Part shown: positions 1 to 8,304 of the stretch, piece after piece
How positions within the stretch are numbered: the stretch's first letter is position 1
Layout of the letters: each line of letters opens with the position of its first letter
DNA from: JAZLDV01 sp045614925
GTDB taxonomy: Bacteria; Bacillota_I; Bacilli_A; Erysipelotrichales; Coprobacillaceae
Assembly: GCA_045614925.1 (NCBI GenBank)
Contig: JAZLDV010000083.1
Coordinates: forward strand, 1-8,748
Direction: 5' to 3'
Length of the DNA: 8,748 nt
Notes under the pieces: model-generated
The model's input: only the letters and a program-made list of their open reading frames with translations
Databases searched by the model: none
What the model was told of the DNA's origin: nothing
Made by a program: the position numbers and the translations under genes

Positions 1-831
1 AAAGTAAAATTAGCATTCGTTATGGATAAACATGATACAATTGGTATTGATGCAGTAGCTATGTGTGTAAATGATATTGCATGTAGTGGTGGGGAACCTT
101 TATTCTTCCTTGATTATATTGCATGTGGGAAAAACTTCCCAGAAAAAATCGCAACAATTGTAAGTGGTGTTGCTGAAGGATGTAAACAATCTGAATGTGC
201 ACTTATTGGTGGAGAAACTGCTGAACATCCAGGATTAATGCCTGAAGATGATTATGATTTAGCAGGTTTTGCAGTAGGTGTTGTTGATAAAAAAGATATT
301 ATTGATGGAAGTACAATTAAAGAAGGAGATATCTTAATTGGTATTGCATCAAGTGGTGTTCATAGTAATGGATTCTCATTAGTAAGAAGTGTATTTGAAA
401 TGACTAAAGAATCTTTAGAAACTTATTATGAAGAATTAGGAAAAACATTAGGAGAAGCTTTAATTGCTCCAACTCGTATTTATGTTAAAGCTTTAAAAAA
501 TGTTAAAAATGCAGGTGTTAAAATTAAAGGATGTTCTCATATCACTGGTGGTGGATTTGATGAAAACGTTCCTAGAATGTTACCTGAAGGAATTAGAGCA
601 GTAATTAATAAAGATAGCTATGAAGTTCCAGCAATCTTTAAATTAATTGCTAAAAACGGTAATGTTGCTGAATCAATGATGTACAATACATTCAATATGG
701 GATTAGGTATGATCATTGCAGTTGATCCTAGTGATGTAGAAAAAGCTATGGAAGCAATTGAAGCAGCAGGAGATAAATGTTATAAAGTTGGACACATTGT
801 TGAAGGAAGCAAAGGTGTAGACTTATGTTAA
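1..831 (+). CDS. purM: Phosphoribosylformylglycinamidine cyclo-ligase (AIR synthetase), 5'-partial
   Basis: PurM closes the imidazole ring, converting FGAM and ATP to AIR in de novo purine synthesis (cytosolic, dimeric, AIRS/PurM fold). The frame is open from base 1 (KVKLAFVMDKHDTIGID), so the ATG at 22 is an internal Met. By comparison with the usual length of about 340 residues, roughly 60-70 N-terminal residues lie outside the window. The 276 visible residues contain the family blocks in order: HDTIGIDAVAMCVND (11-25), GEPLFFLDY (31-39), GGETAEHPG (70-78, nucleotide/phosphate binding), the DLAGF strand, ASSGVHSNGFSLVR (C-terminal AIRS domain) and HITGGGFDENVPRMLP. The frame is intact and ends in TAA at 829-831. 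The last 7 nt overlap purN, which implies translational coupling. The identity is unambiguous; only the start is unseen. Confidence 0.97.
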   Translation, partial: KVKLAFVMDKHDTIGIDAVAMCVNDIACSGGEPLFFLDYIACGKNFPEKIATIVSGVAEGCKQSECALIGGETAEHPGLMPEDDYDLAGFAVGVVDKKDIIDGSTIKEGDILIGIASSGVHSNGFSLVRSVFEMTKESLETYYEELGKTLGEALIAPTRIYVKALKNVKNAGVKIKGCSHITGGGFDENVPRMLPEGIRAVINKDSYEVPAIFKLIAKNGNVAESMMYNTFNMGLGMIIAVDPSDVEKAMEAIEAAGDKCYKVGHIVEGSKGVDLC

Positions 832-1415
832 AAATTGCAGTTTTCGTTTCTGGAGGAGGAACAGATTTACAATCAATTATTGATGCTGCTAAAGCAAAAG
901 AAATTGATGTAGATATTCGTTTAGTTATCTCTAATAGAAAGAATGCTTATGGATTAGAAAGAGCGAAAAATGCAGGGATTAAAGCAGAATGGATTAAAGA
1001 TGAAGATTTAATTATTCAAAGATTACAGGAAGAAGAAGTTGAATTAATTGTATTAGCTGGATATTTAGCAATTATTTCAGAAAAATTAATTCAATTATAT
1101 CCTAATAAGATTATGAATATTCACCCATCATTAATTCCTTCATTCTGTGGTCCAGGATATTATGGATTACATGTGCATAATGCTGCATTAAATAGAGGGG
1201 TTAAAGTATCAGGAGCAACTGTACATTTTGTATCAGAAGTTGTTGATGGTGGACCAATTATTTTACAGGAAGCTGTAGATATTTCAGATTTAAAAACTGC
1301 TGAAGATATTCAGGCAAGAGTTTTAGAAATTGAACATCGTATATTACCTAAAGCAGTTGGGTTATATGCAGATGGTAAAATAAAAGTAGAAAATGAGAGG
1401 GTTGAAATACTATGA
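825..1415 (+). CDS. purN: Phosphoribosylglycinamide formyltransferase (GAR transformylase, folate-dependent)
   Basis: PurN transfers the formyl group of 10-formyltetrahydrofolate to GAR, giving FGAR. The 196-residue length is normal for the family. Visible motifs are the N-terminal SGGGTDLQ phosphate loop (9-16), SNRKNAYGLERA, VLAGYLAIIS, the catalytic signature NIHPSLIPSF with Asn98 and His100, TVHFV with His134, and VDGGPIILQ with the catalytic Asp141. Between IPS and the GLHVH block it carries a slightly longer, Gly/Tyr-rich loop (SFCGPGYYG) where E. coli PurN has KYPG; I recall this form from clostridial PurN. The start overlaps the purM stop by 7 nt and is preceded by AAAGGTG (811-817) at 7-nt spacing, which supports ATG 825. 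The stop overlaps the purH start as ATGA. It is therefore a mid-operon gene that is likely translationally coupled on both sides. Confidence 0.97.
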   Translation: MLKIAVFVSGGGTDLQSIIDAAKAKEIDVDIRLVISNRKNAYGLERAKNAGIKAEWIKDEDLIIQRLQEEEVELIVLAGYLAIISEKLIQLYPNKIMNIHPSLIPSFCGPGYYGLHVHNAALNRGVKVSGATVHFVSEVVDGGPIILQEAVDISDLKTAEDIQARVLEIEHRILPKAVGLYADGKIKVENERVEIL

Positions 1416-2935
1416 GAAGAGCATTAGTTTCAGTTACAAATAAAGAAGGTATTGTAGAATTTGCTAAAGGATTAGAAAAATTAGGTTTTGAAATTGTTTC
1501 TACTGGAGGAACTTTAAATAAATTGGTTGAAGAAGGTGTAAAAGCTATCGCAATCGATGATGTTACTGGATTCCCTGAAATGTTAGATGGTCGTGTTAAA
1601 ACATTACATCCATTAGTACATGGTGGATTATTATATTTAAGAGATAATGAAGAACATGTAAAAACAGTAGAAAAACATGGTATTCATGCAATTGATTTAG
1701 TATGTGTTAACTTATATGAATTTGAAAAAGCATTAAAAGCTGGTAAACCAATGGCAGAGATGATTGAAAATATCGATATTGGTGGTCCATCAATGATTAG
1801 AAGTGCTGCTAAAAACTTTAAAGATGTTTTAATTGTTACTGATCCAAAAGATTATTCTTCTGTATTAGAAGCAATTGAAAACAATACTGATGATTTTAAT
1901 TTCAGATTAAATCTTGCATATAAAGCATATAGTACAACTGGTGCTTATGATGCAATGATTTCTAGATATTTCAGTGAAGTTGTTGGAGATGAATTCCCAG
2001 ATACTTTAAATATTTCATTAAAGAAAGTAGAACATTTAAGATATGGTGAAAACTCACAACAAGCAGCTAATAAATATGAAGATGGATATGTTCAAAATTC
2101 ATTATTAGATTATGAACAATTAAATGGAAAAGAAATTTCATTTAACAATGTTAATGACTTATATGGTGCAATTGCAGTTGTAAGAGAATTTAAAGATCAA
2201 TTAGTAACTGCAGCAATTAAACACTCTACTCCTTGTGGTGTAGCTATTGCAGAAACTGGATATGATTCTTATATGAAAGCATATGAAGCAGATCCTCAAT
2301 CAATCTTTGGTGGAATCGTTGCTGTTAACTATAAAATTGATAAAGCAACTGCAGAAGAAATGAATAAAATCTTCTTAGAAATCGTTGCTGCTCCAGACTT
2401 CGATGATGATGCATTAGAAGTATTAAGAAAAAAGAAAAACTTACGTGTATTAAAATTAAAAAATCTATATGCAAGCGAAGCAAAATATGACATTAAATAT
2501 TTAGAAGGAAAAGTATTAGTTCAACAATTAAATAAAGAAATGATTAAAGAAATGAAAGTTGTAACAAATGCTCAACCTACAAAAGAACAATTAACAGATA
2601 TGGAATTTGGTATGAAAGTTGTTAAATATGTAAAATCAAATGCTATCTGTATTGTTAAAAATGGTGTAACTTTAGCTATTGGTGGAGGACAAACTTCACG
2701 TGTATGGGCATTAGAAAATGCAATCCACAATAATCAAGATAAAGACTTCAATGGTGCAGTATTAGCATCTGATGCATTCTTCCCATTCAATGACTGTGTA
2801 GAAGTTGCTGCAAATGCAGGAATCAGTGCTATTGTTCAACCAGGAGGAAGTGTAAGAGATCAAGATTCTATTGATTTATGTAATGAAAAAAATATCCCAA
2901 TGGTATTTAGTGGATATAGACACTTCAGACACTAG
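1412..2935 (+). CDS. purH: Bifunctional AICAR formyltransferase / IMP cyclohydrolase
   Basis: PurH catalyses the last two steps to IMP: formylation of AICAR with 10-formyl-THF, then ring closure. The 507 residues match the usual bacterial length of about 500-530. The N-terminal MGS-like IMP cyclohydrolase domain (about 1-190) shows EIVSTGGT (27-34), VTGFPEMLDGRVKTLHP (51-67), HGGLL (70-74) and NIDIGGPSMIRSAAKN (120-135). The C-terminal AICAR transformylase domain shows LRYGENSQQAA (209-219), the catalytic Lys270-His271 pair in AAIKHSTPCG, SIFGGIVA, IGGGQTSR (423-430), SDAFFPFNDCVEVAA and the terminal QPGGS...GYRHFRH. A GAGAGG (1395-1400) lies 11 nt before ATG 1412, and the start overlaps the purN stop by 4 nt. 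The usual VNLYPF motif reads VNLYEF here (99-104); this is a subfamily-level difference and not a catalytic loss. The identity is secure. Confidence 0.97.
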   Translation: MRRALVSVTNKEGIVEFAKGLEKLGFEIVSTGGTLNKLVEEGVKAIAIDDVTGFPEMLDGRVKTLHPLVHGGLLYLRDNEEHVKTVEKHGIHAIDLVCVNLYEFEKALKAGKPMAEMIENIDIGGPSMIRSAAKNFKDVLIVTDPKDYSSVLEAIENNTDDFNFRLNLAYKAYSTTGAYDAMISRYFSEVVGDEFPDTLNISLKKVEHLRYGENSQQAANKYEDGYVQNSLLDYEQLNGKEISFNNVNDLYGAIAVVREFKDQLVTAAIKHSTPCGVAIAETGYDSYMKAYEADPQSIFGGIVAVNYKIDKATAEEMNKIFLEIVAAPDFDDDALEVLRKKKNLRVLKLKNLYASEAKYDIKYLEGKVLVQQLNKEMIKEMKVVTNAQPTKEQLTDMEFGMKVVKYVKSNAICIVKNGVTLAIGGGQTSRVWALENAIHNNQDKDFNGAVLASDAFFPFNDCVEVAANAGISAIVQPGGSVRDQDSIDLCNEKNIPMVFSGYRHFRH

Positions 2936-2940
2936 GAGGA
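2934..2940 (+). promoter_or_regulatory. Ribosome binding site of purD
   Basis: AGGAGGA is the best Shine-Dalgarno match in the window, 6 nt before the purD ATG. It begins inside the purH TAG stop codon, so a ribosome terminating on purH ends up on the purD initiation site. Confidence 0.85.
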
Positions 2941-2946
2941 ATACTT

Positions 2947-4197
2947 ATGAAAGTACTAGTTATTGGTAGTGGTGGTCGTGAACATGCGGTTGCTTATGCT
3001 TTAAATAAAAGTGATAAAGTTGATGAAATTCATGCAATTCCAGGAAATCCTGGAATTGCTGAAATCGGAACTTGTCATAATGGTAGTGTAGAGGATTTAG
3101 AAGGAATTTTAAAATTTGTAGAAGATAATGGTATTGATTTTACAGTTGTAGGTCCTGAAGTTCCTTTATGCTTAGGTTTAGTTGATTTATTAGAAGAACA
3201 TGGACATTTAGCTTTTGGTCCTAAAAAATTTGCTGCAACATTAGAAGGAAGTAAAGCTTTTTCTAAAGACTTTATGTATAGACATAATATTCCAACTGCA
3301 GCATATAAAGAAGTTAATTCTTATGAAGAAGCAGTGGGGGCTCTTTCTTCATTTGAATATCCTGTCGTTGTTAAAGCTGATGGATTAGCAGCTGGTAAAG
3401 GTGTTGTTATTTGTGAGGATGAGCAAATGGCAATTGATACTTTAAAAGAAATGATGATTGATGGAAGCTTATCAGGAGCAGGTCATAAAGTTGTATTAGA
3501 AGAATTCTTAACTGGATTTGAATGCTCTTTATTATGTTTTACTGATGGTAAAACAATTGTTCCTATGGTAAGTGCTAAAGATCATAAACAGATATATGAT
3601 GGAAATATGGGTCCTAATACTGGGGGTATGGGAACTGTATCGCCTAATCCTTTCTTAGGGGATATGGATGAAGTATTTAGAAATGATATTTTAAATCCAT
3701 TTATGGAAGGATTAAAGAAAGACAATATGGACTATAGAGGAGTAGTCTTTATTGGATTAATGATTGAAAATAATAAAGCAAAAGTATTAGAATTTAATGT
3801 CAGATTTGGAGATCCTGAAACACAATCTATCTTACTTAGATTAGATTCAGATTTATTTGATATTATGCATGCTTGTGCAACTTACACGTTAGATAAAGTT
3901 AATGTTAAATGGAAGGATGAACATGTTGCTTGTTTAGTATTAGCAAGTGGGGGTTATCCAAATGACTATGAAAAAGGTAAAGTAATTAGTGGCATTAAAG
4001 ATGTAAAAGAAGATGTCATTGTGTTCCATGCAGGAACTGCTTTAAAAGATAATAATATTGTAACGAGTGGTGGTCGTGTATTAAATGTTTGTGCTTATGG
4101 TTCTTCTTTAGAAGAATGTAGAGCTAAAGTTTATGAAGCGGCAGAAGTGATTGATTTTGAAGGTAAATATTATAGAAAAGATATTGGACTTAATTAG
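2947..4197 (+). CDS. purD: Phosphoribosylamine--glycine ligase (GAR synthetase)
   Basis: PurD joins phosphoribosylamine and glycine with ATP to give GAR, the second step of the pathway. It is an ATP-grasp enzyme, and its 416 residues fit the usual length of about 420. The sequence shows the N-domain VLVIGSGGREHA (3-14) and PGNPG (32-36), then FTVVGPEVPL (65-74), the ATP-grasp loop YPVVVKADGLAAGKGVV (138-154), VVLEEFLTG (182-190), SAKDHKQIYDGNMGPNTGGMG (209-229) and the metal-binding EFNVRFGDPETQ (282-293). The C-terminal GARS domain has LASGGYP and TSGGRVLNV. The start is fixed by AGGAGGA six bases upstream, 11 nt after the purH stop. The gene is followed 10 nt later by purL. No truncation or missing motif was seen. 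Confidence 0.97.
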   Translation: MKVLVIGSGGREHAVAYALNKSDKVDEIHAIPGNPGIAEIGTCHNGSVEDLEGILKFVEDNGIDFTVVGPEVPLCLGLVDLLEEHGHLAFGPKKFAATLEGSKAFSKDFMYRHNIPTAAYKEVNSYEEAVGALSSFEYPVVVKADGLAAGKGVVICEDEQMAIDTLKEMMIDGSLSGAGHKVVLEEFLTGFECSLLCFTDGKTIVPMVSAKDHKQIYDGNMGPNTGGMGTVSPNPFLGDMDEVFRNDILNPFMEGLKKDNMDYRGVVFIGLMIENNKAKVLEFNVRFGDPETQSILLRLDSDLFDIMHACATYTLDKVNVKWKDEHVACLVLASGGYPNDYEKGKVISGIKDVKEDVIVFHAGTALKDNNIVTSGGRVLNVCAYGSSLEECRAKVYEAAEVIDFEGKYYRKDIGLN

Positions 4198-4202
4198 AGG
4201 TG
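4196..4202 (+). promoter_or_regulatory. Ribosome binding site of purL, sets the start at 4208
   Basis: AGAGGTG, overlapping the purD TAG stop, lies 5 nt before ATG 4208. The earlier in-frame ATG at 4151 is deep inside purD and would add 19 residues (MILKVNIIEK...) that read like an out-of-frame translation of the purD C-terminus. The later start is therefore preferred. Confidence 0.85.
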
Positions 4203-4207
4203 AAAAC

Positions 4208-7200
4208 ATGGTTTATAGAGTATATGTAGAAAAAAGAAAAGAATATGCAGTAGAAGCTCAAGAAGTTCTTCATAATTTAAAAAGTCAATTAATGATTGAA
4301 GCTTTAGAAAATGTTAAAGTTGTAAATCGTTATGATGTTGAAGGTGTAAGTAAAGAAGTATTAGATCAAGGTATTGAAACTATTTTAAGTGAACCTATGG
4401 TTGATGATGTTTACATGGAAGATTATCCTGTAAATAATGAAGTTGTATTTGGTATTGAATTTTTACCTGGACAATATGATCAAAGAGCTGATGCTTGTGA
4501 ACAATGTTTCCAATTATTAACTGGAGAAAAAAATGTTAAAGTAAAATGTGCTAAACTTATTGTATTAAGTGGTGAATTAAGTGAAGAAGATGTATTAAGA
4601 ATTAAAAATTATTTAATTAACCCTGTAGATCAAAGATTAGCATCTTTAGAAAAAGTAGATAACTTAGCTGATGCAGTTGTTGAAATTAAACCTGTTCCAG
4701 TAATTGAAGGGTTTGTTTCAATGAGTGATGATGAATTAAGACAATATATTGCTGATAATGGTATGGCAATGAATTATGATGACTTAAAAGTAACTCAAGA
4801 TTATTTTAAAGATGAAGAAGGTAGAGATCCTACTGAAACAGAATTAAAAGTATTAGATACTTATTGGTCAGATCACTGCCGTCATACAACATTTGCAACT
4901 ATTATTGATGATATTGATATTGAAACAGGTGCATTTAAAGAAATCTTAGATAAAGATATTGAAGATTATAAAACTTCAAGACATTTAGTTTATGGTATTG
5001 AAACAACAAGACCATTAACATTAATGGATTTAGCAACTATTTCAATGAAAGAATTAAGAAAAAATGGATACTTAGATGATTTAGAAGTATCTAAAGAAAT
5101 TAATGCTTGTTCAGTAGAATTAACTGTTCATACAAGCGAAGGTGATGAAGAATGGTTATTAATGTTTAAAAATGAAACACATAACCATCCAACTGAAATC
5201 GAACCTTTTGGGGGAGCTGCTACATGTTTAGGTGGAGCAATCCGTGACCCATTATCAGGAAGAGCTTATGTATATCAATCTATGCGTATTACAGGAGCAG
5301 GAGATCCTAGAACATCATTAGAAGATACATTAAAAGGTAAATTACCACAAAGAAAAATCTGTCAGGAAGCTGCACACGGTTTCTCAAGTTATGGTAACCA
5401 AATTGGTTTAACAACAGGATACGTTCATGAAATTTATCATGAAGGTTATGTTGCTAAACGTATGGAATTAGGAGCAGTTGTAGCTGCTGCACCTAAACAT
5501 CAAGTTAAACGTTTAGAACCATTAAATGGTCATATCGTTTTATTAATTGGTGGAAGAACAGGTAGAGATGGAGTAGGTGGAGCAACTGGTTCATCTAAAA
5601 CTCATGATTTATCTACAACAACTACTGCTGGAGCAGAAGTACAAAAAGGAAATCCAGTAGAAGAAAGAAAAATTCAACGTTTATTTAGAAATTCAGAAGT
5701 TTCTAAACGTATTGTTAGATGTAATGACTTTGGAGCAGGTGGAGTTTGCGTTGCTGTTGGGGAATTAGCTGACGGTTTAGAAATTGAATTAGATGCAGTA
5801 TTAAAGAAATATGAAGGTTTAAATGGGACAGAATTAGCTATTTCTGAATCTCAAGAACGTATGGCAATTGTTATTGATGAAAAAGATGAAGAATTCATCA
5901 GACAAGCATGTATTGATGAAAACTTAGAAGTTGTAAGAGTAGCAACTGTAACAGATAAAAATAGATTAACTATGCATTATATGGGACAAAAAGTTGTTGA
6001 CTTATCTCGTACATTCTTAGATAAAAATGGAGCTAGCAGACATCAGGCTATTCGTGTAGAATTACCAGACTTTGAAAATGCACCATTTGAAACAAAAGCA
6101 AAAGAAAGTTTCGTAGAAACTTCTAAAGAAGTATTAAGCAGATTATCAGTATGTTCTCAAAAAGGTTTAGTAGAACGTTTTGACTCATCTATCGGTAATG
6201 GAACTGTATTATCTCCTTATGGTGGAAAAACATACAGAACTGAAACAGAAGGTATGGCTGCTTTAATTCCAGTACTTGGAAAAGAAACAACTACTTGTTC
6301 ATTAATGGCTTATGGATATGATCCAGTTATTTCTAAATGGTCTCCATATCATGGTTCTATGAATGCGATTGTTGAATCTGTGGCTAAAATTGTAGCTATG
6401 GGTGGAAATTATCATACAGTACGTTTCTCATTCCAAGAATTCTTTGAAAAATTATTAAATGATGCTACAAGATGGGGAAAACCATTTGCTTCATTATTAG
6501 GTGCTTATAGAGTTCAATCAGAATTAAAATTAGCATCTATCGGTGGTAAGGATTCTATGTCTGGATCATTTGAAGATTTAGATGTACCTCCAACATTAGT
6601 ATCATTTGCTATTACTGGTGCTGATGTAAAAGATGTAATGACTCCTGAATTAAAAGGTGAAGGTCATACATTAGTAGAATATCAATTACCTAAAAATGAA
6701 TATCATGTTTATGATTTCGATGCTTTAAAAGCAATCTATGATGAAATCATGAACTTAATGAAAGAAGGAAAAGTTTATAGTGCTTACACTGTTAAAGACG
6801 GTGGGGTATTAGAAGCTGTTTATAAAATGGCATTTGGTAATGAAATTGGTGTTGAATTCAATGCTGATTGTTCATTAGATTCTTTATTAACTAAAAACTA
6901 TGGAAATATCGTTATTGAAGTAGAAAATGATGAAGTTGTTAATAATGAATATGCAAGAATCGTAGCACATACAAATGCTACTAAAGCAGTATCATATAAT
7001 TCAGAAGAATTATCATTAGATGAAGCTTATGCACAATATGCAGGTGTATTAGAAGATGTATATCCAACAACTGAAGAAGCTCCTACAAAAGAAGTTCTTG
7101 TAAAAGATTGTCATGAAAGAGGAGAATTACATGCTTCTAAAGTTTATGATGAAGTAAAAGTTGTTATTCCTGTATTCCCAGGAACAAACTGTGAATATGA

Positions 7201-7948
7201 TTCTAAACGTGCATTTGAAAAAGCAGGTGCAACTGTACAATTAGTATTAATTAGAAATAAAACAGAAGAAGATATCAAAAAATCAGTTGATGAATTAGAA
7301 GCAGCAATTAAAGAAGCTCAAATCGTTATGATTCCAGGTGGATTTAGTGCTGGTGATGAACCAGAAGGTTCAGGTAAATTTATTGCAACAGTACTTAGAA
7401 ATCCTAAGTTAAAAGATGCAATTACTGATTTATTAGATAACAGAGAAGGTTTAATGATCGGTATCTGTAATGGATTCCAAGCATTAGTTAAACTTGGATT
7501 ATTACCTTATGGACATATTAAAACTATGGACAAAAATGATCCAACTTTAACATTCAATACAATTGGACGCCACTTATCACAAATGGTAGAAACTAGAATT
7601 GCTTCAGTTAAATCTCCATGGTTAGCAAATGTAAATGTAGGAGATAGACATATCGTACCTATTTCACATGGTGAAGGACGTTTCGTAGCACCTAAAGAAG
7701 TATTAGAAAAATTATTTGAAAAAGGTCAAGTGTTTACTCAATACGTAGATGCTAATGGAAATCCAACAATGGAATCTCCATTTAATCCTAATGGTTCTAT
7801 GATGGCTATTGAAGGTATTATTTCTGAAAATGGAAGAGTTATCGGAAAAATGGCACACAGTGAACGTCAAGGTGATAACAGATTTAAAAACATTTATGGA
7901 GAAATGGATCAATTATTATTTGAAGCAGGAGTTAAATACTTTAAATAA
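4208..7948 (+). CDS. purL: Phosphoribosylformylglycinamidine synthase, single-chain clade II type
   Basis: This 1246-residue enzyme makes FGAM from FGAR, ATP and glutamine, carrying synthetase and glutaminase on one chain. It starts at MVYRVYVEKRK, chosen for its AGAGGTG site. The N-terminal part is PurS-like (about 1-145), with LPGQYDQRADACEQC typical of the long 'clade II' PurL (TIGR01857 in my recollection). The synthetase core follows: SDHCRHTTF (221-229), KNETHNHPTEIEPFGG with Asn322-Glu323-Thr324-His325-Asn326-His327, GGAIRDPLSGR, then a second PurM-like repeat with SIGNGTVLSPYGG and IGGKDSMSG. The C-terminal class I glutaminase domain (from about 990) has VFPGTNCEYDS, MIPGGFSAGDE, nucleophile Cys1087 in GICNGFQAL, SHGEGRF (1153-1159) and His1217/Glu1219 in AHSER, completing the triad. 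Separate purS and purQ would not be needed. It is the last gene of the operon, 10 nt after purD, and is followed by a terminator. Confidence 0.97.
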   Translation: MVYRVYVEKRKEYAVEAQEVLHNLKSQLMIEALENVKVVNRYDVEGVSKEVLDQGIETILSEPMVDDVYMEDYPVNNEVVFGIEFLPGQYDQRADACEQCFQLLTGEKNVKVKCAKLIVLSGELSEEDVLRIKNYLINPVDQRLASLEKVDNLADAVVEIKPVPVIEGFVSMSDDELRQYIADNGMAMNYDDLKVTQDYFKDEEGRDPTETELKVLDTYWSDHCRHTTFATIIDDIDIETGAFKEILDKDIEDYKTSRHLVYGIETTRPLTLMDLATISMKELRKNGYLDDLEVSKEINACSVELTVHTSEGDEEWLLMFKNETHNHPTEIEPFGGAATCLGGAIRDPLSGRAYVYQSMRITGAGDPRTSLEDTLKGKLPQRKICQEAAHGFSSYGNQIGLTTGYVHEIYHEGYVAKRMELGAVVAAAPKHQVKRLEPLNGHIVLLIGGRTGRDGVGGATGSSKTHDLSTTTTAGAEVQKGNPVEERKIQRLFRNSEVSKRIVRCNDFGAGGVCVAVGELADGLEIELDAVLKKYEGLNGTELAISESQERMAIVIDEKDEEFIRQACIDENLEVVRVATVTDKNRLTMHYMGQKVVDLSRTFLDKNGASRHQAIRVELPDFENAPFETKAKESFVETSKEVLSRLSVCSQKGLVERFDSSIGNGTVLSPYGGKTYRTETEGMAALIPVLGKETTTCSLMAYGYDPVISKWSPYHGSMNAIVESVAKIVAMGGNYHTVRFSFQEFFEKLLNDATRWGKPFASLLGAYRVQSELKLASIGGKDSMSGSFEDLDVPPTLVSFAITGADVKDVMTPELKGEGHTLVEYQLPKNEYHVYDFDALKAIYDEIMNLMKEGKVYSAYTVKDGGVLEAVYKMAFGNEIGVEFNADCSLDSLLTKNYGNIVIEVENDEVVNNEYARIVAHTNATKAVSYNSEELSLDEAYAQYAGVLEDVYPTTEEAPTKEVLVKDCHERGELHASKVYDEVKVVIPVFPGTNCEYDSKRAFEKAGATVQLVLIRNKTEEDIKKSVDELEAAIKEAQIVMIPGGFSAGDEPEGSGKFIATVLRNPKLKDAITDLLDNREGLMIGICNGFQALVKLGLLPYGHIKTMDKNDPTLTFNTIGRHLSQMVETRIASVKSPWLANVNVGDRHIVPISHGEGRFVAPKEVLEKLFEKGQVFTQYVDANGNPTMESPFNPNGSMMAIEGIISENGRVIGKMAHSERQGDNRFKNIYGEMDQLLFEAGVKYFK

Positions 7949-7955
7949 AAATAAT

Positions 7956-7994
7956 AAAAGAAAGATAAAGTGATTTATCTTTCTTTTTTATTTT
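7956..7994. terminator. Bidirectional intrinsic terminator between purL and the convergent genes
   Basis: A perfect 14-bp inverted repeat (AAAAGAAAGATAAA at 7956-7969, TTTATCTTTCTTTT at 7974-7987) encloses the 4-nt loop GTGA. It starts 8 nt after the purL stop. On the + strand it is followed by TTATTTTATT. Read on the - strand it is followed by ATTATTTTTATTT. Each strand thus has a hairpin plus U-rich tail, so it can end both convergent transcripts. Only 2 of the 14 pairs are G-C, so the stem is long but weak, as expected in such an AT-rich genome. Confidence 0.85.
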
Positions 7995-8304
7995 ATTGCT
8001 TAATATATTTGATATACAAGAAATGGAAGAATTGACATGTTGTTCCTATATATAAAGGAATATAGAAATACCAGTATTTGAATAAAAGATCTAAAGTAAG
8101 AATATAATTTAATATATAGAATACCGAAACATATGTATGTGTTAATATGTGTATTAACACAGAGTATTTTTTTGGATTATCTTTATGCTTTATTGATTTT
8201 TTTATCAAAAACAATGATATAGTCGTATGAACAACAAACGGTGTCGTAATCTCATCGATAAATCTAATAATACTATAAATTAAAATATTAATTTGCGATA
8301 ACAT
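7993..8304 (-). CDS. Hypothetical small polytopic membrane protein
   Basis: I do not recognise the family of this 103-residue protein. It is strongly hydrophobic and aromatic. Hydrophobic stretches lie at about 4-18 (interrupted by Arg14/Asp17/Glu18), 22-34, 48-70 and 72-96, with a basic polar loop KKSIKHKDNPKK at 35-46. I read this as two to four membrane segments and no soluble domain. The start ATG 8304 is the only Met in the protein and lies 17 nt inside the upstream gene of the same strand. No good Shine-Dalgarno site is visible before it (a GGATTAG about 20 nt away is too distant), so translation may depend on coupling. Codon use differs from the pur genes: 7 of 18 Ile codons are ATA. 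The stop abuts the shared terminator. Its position behind a possibly secreted protein would fit an immunity or accessory membrane protein, but that is inference only. Confidence 0.55.
   Translation of the reverse strand: MLSQINILIYSIIRFIDEITTPFVVHTTISLFLIKKSIKHKDNPKKYSVLIHILTHTYVSVFYILNYILTLDLLFKYWYFYIPLYIGTTCQFFHFLYIKYIKQ

Noticed and set aside
22..24. ATG 22 as the start of purM
   Set aside because: The PurM reading frame continues upstream as KVKLAFV, a conserved block of the family, so this Met is internal.
1131..1173. Extra Gly/Tyr-rich loop in PurN next to the catalytic NIHPS block
   Set aside because: It looked like an insertion against E. coli PurN, but from memory it is a standard variant in clostridial PurN and is not novel.
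4151..4207. Longer purL start at ATG 4151
   Set aside because: It lies inside purD, has no suitable ribosome binding site and adds residues absent from the PurL N-terminus; ATG 4208 has AGAGGTG at 5 nt.
7712..7912. 66-codon ORF on the - strand
   Set aside because: It lies wholly inside the glutaminase domain of purL, has no Shine-Dalgarno support and is a shadow of the antisense frame.
8139..8160. 9-bp inverted repeat (GTGTTAATA, 4-nt loop, TATTAACAC)
   Set aside because: It lies inside the coding sequence of the 103-residue membrane protein, lacks a T-tract on either side and is plausible by chance in such AT-rich DNA.
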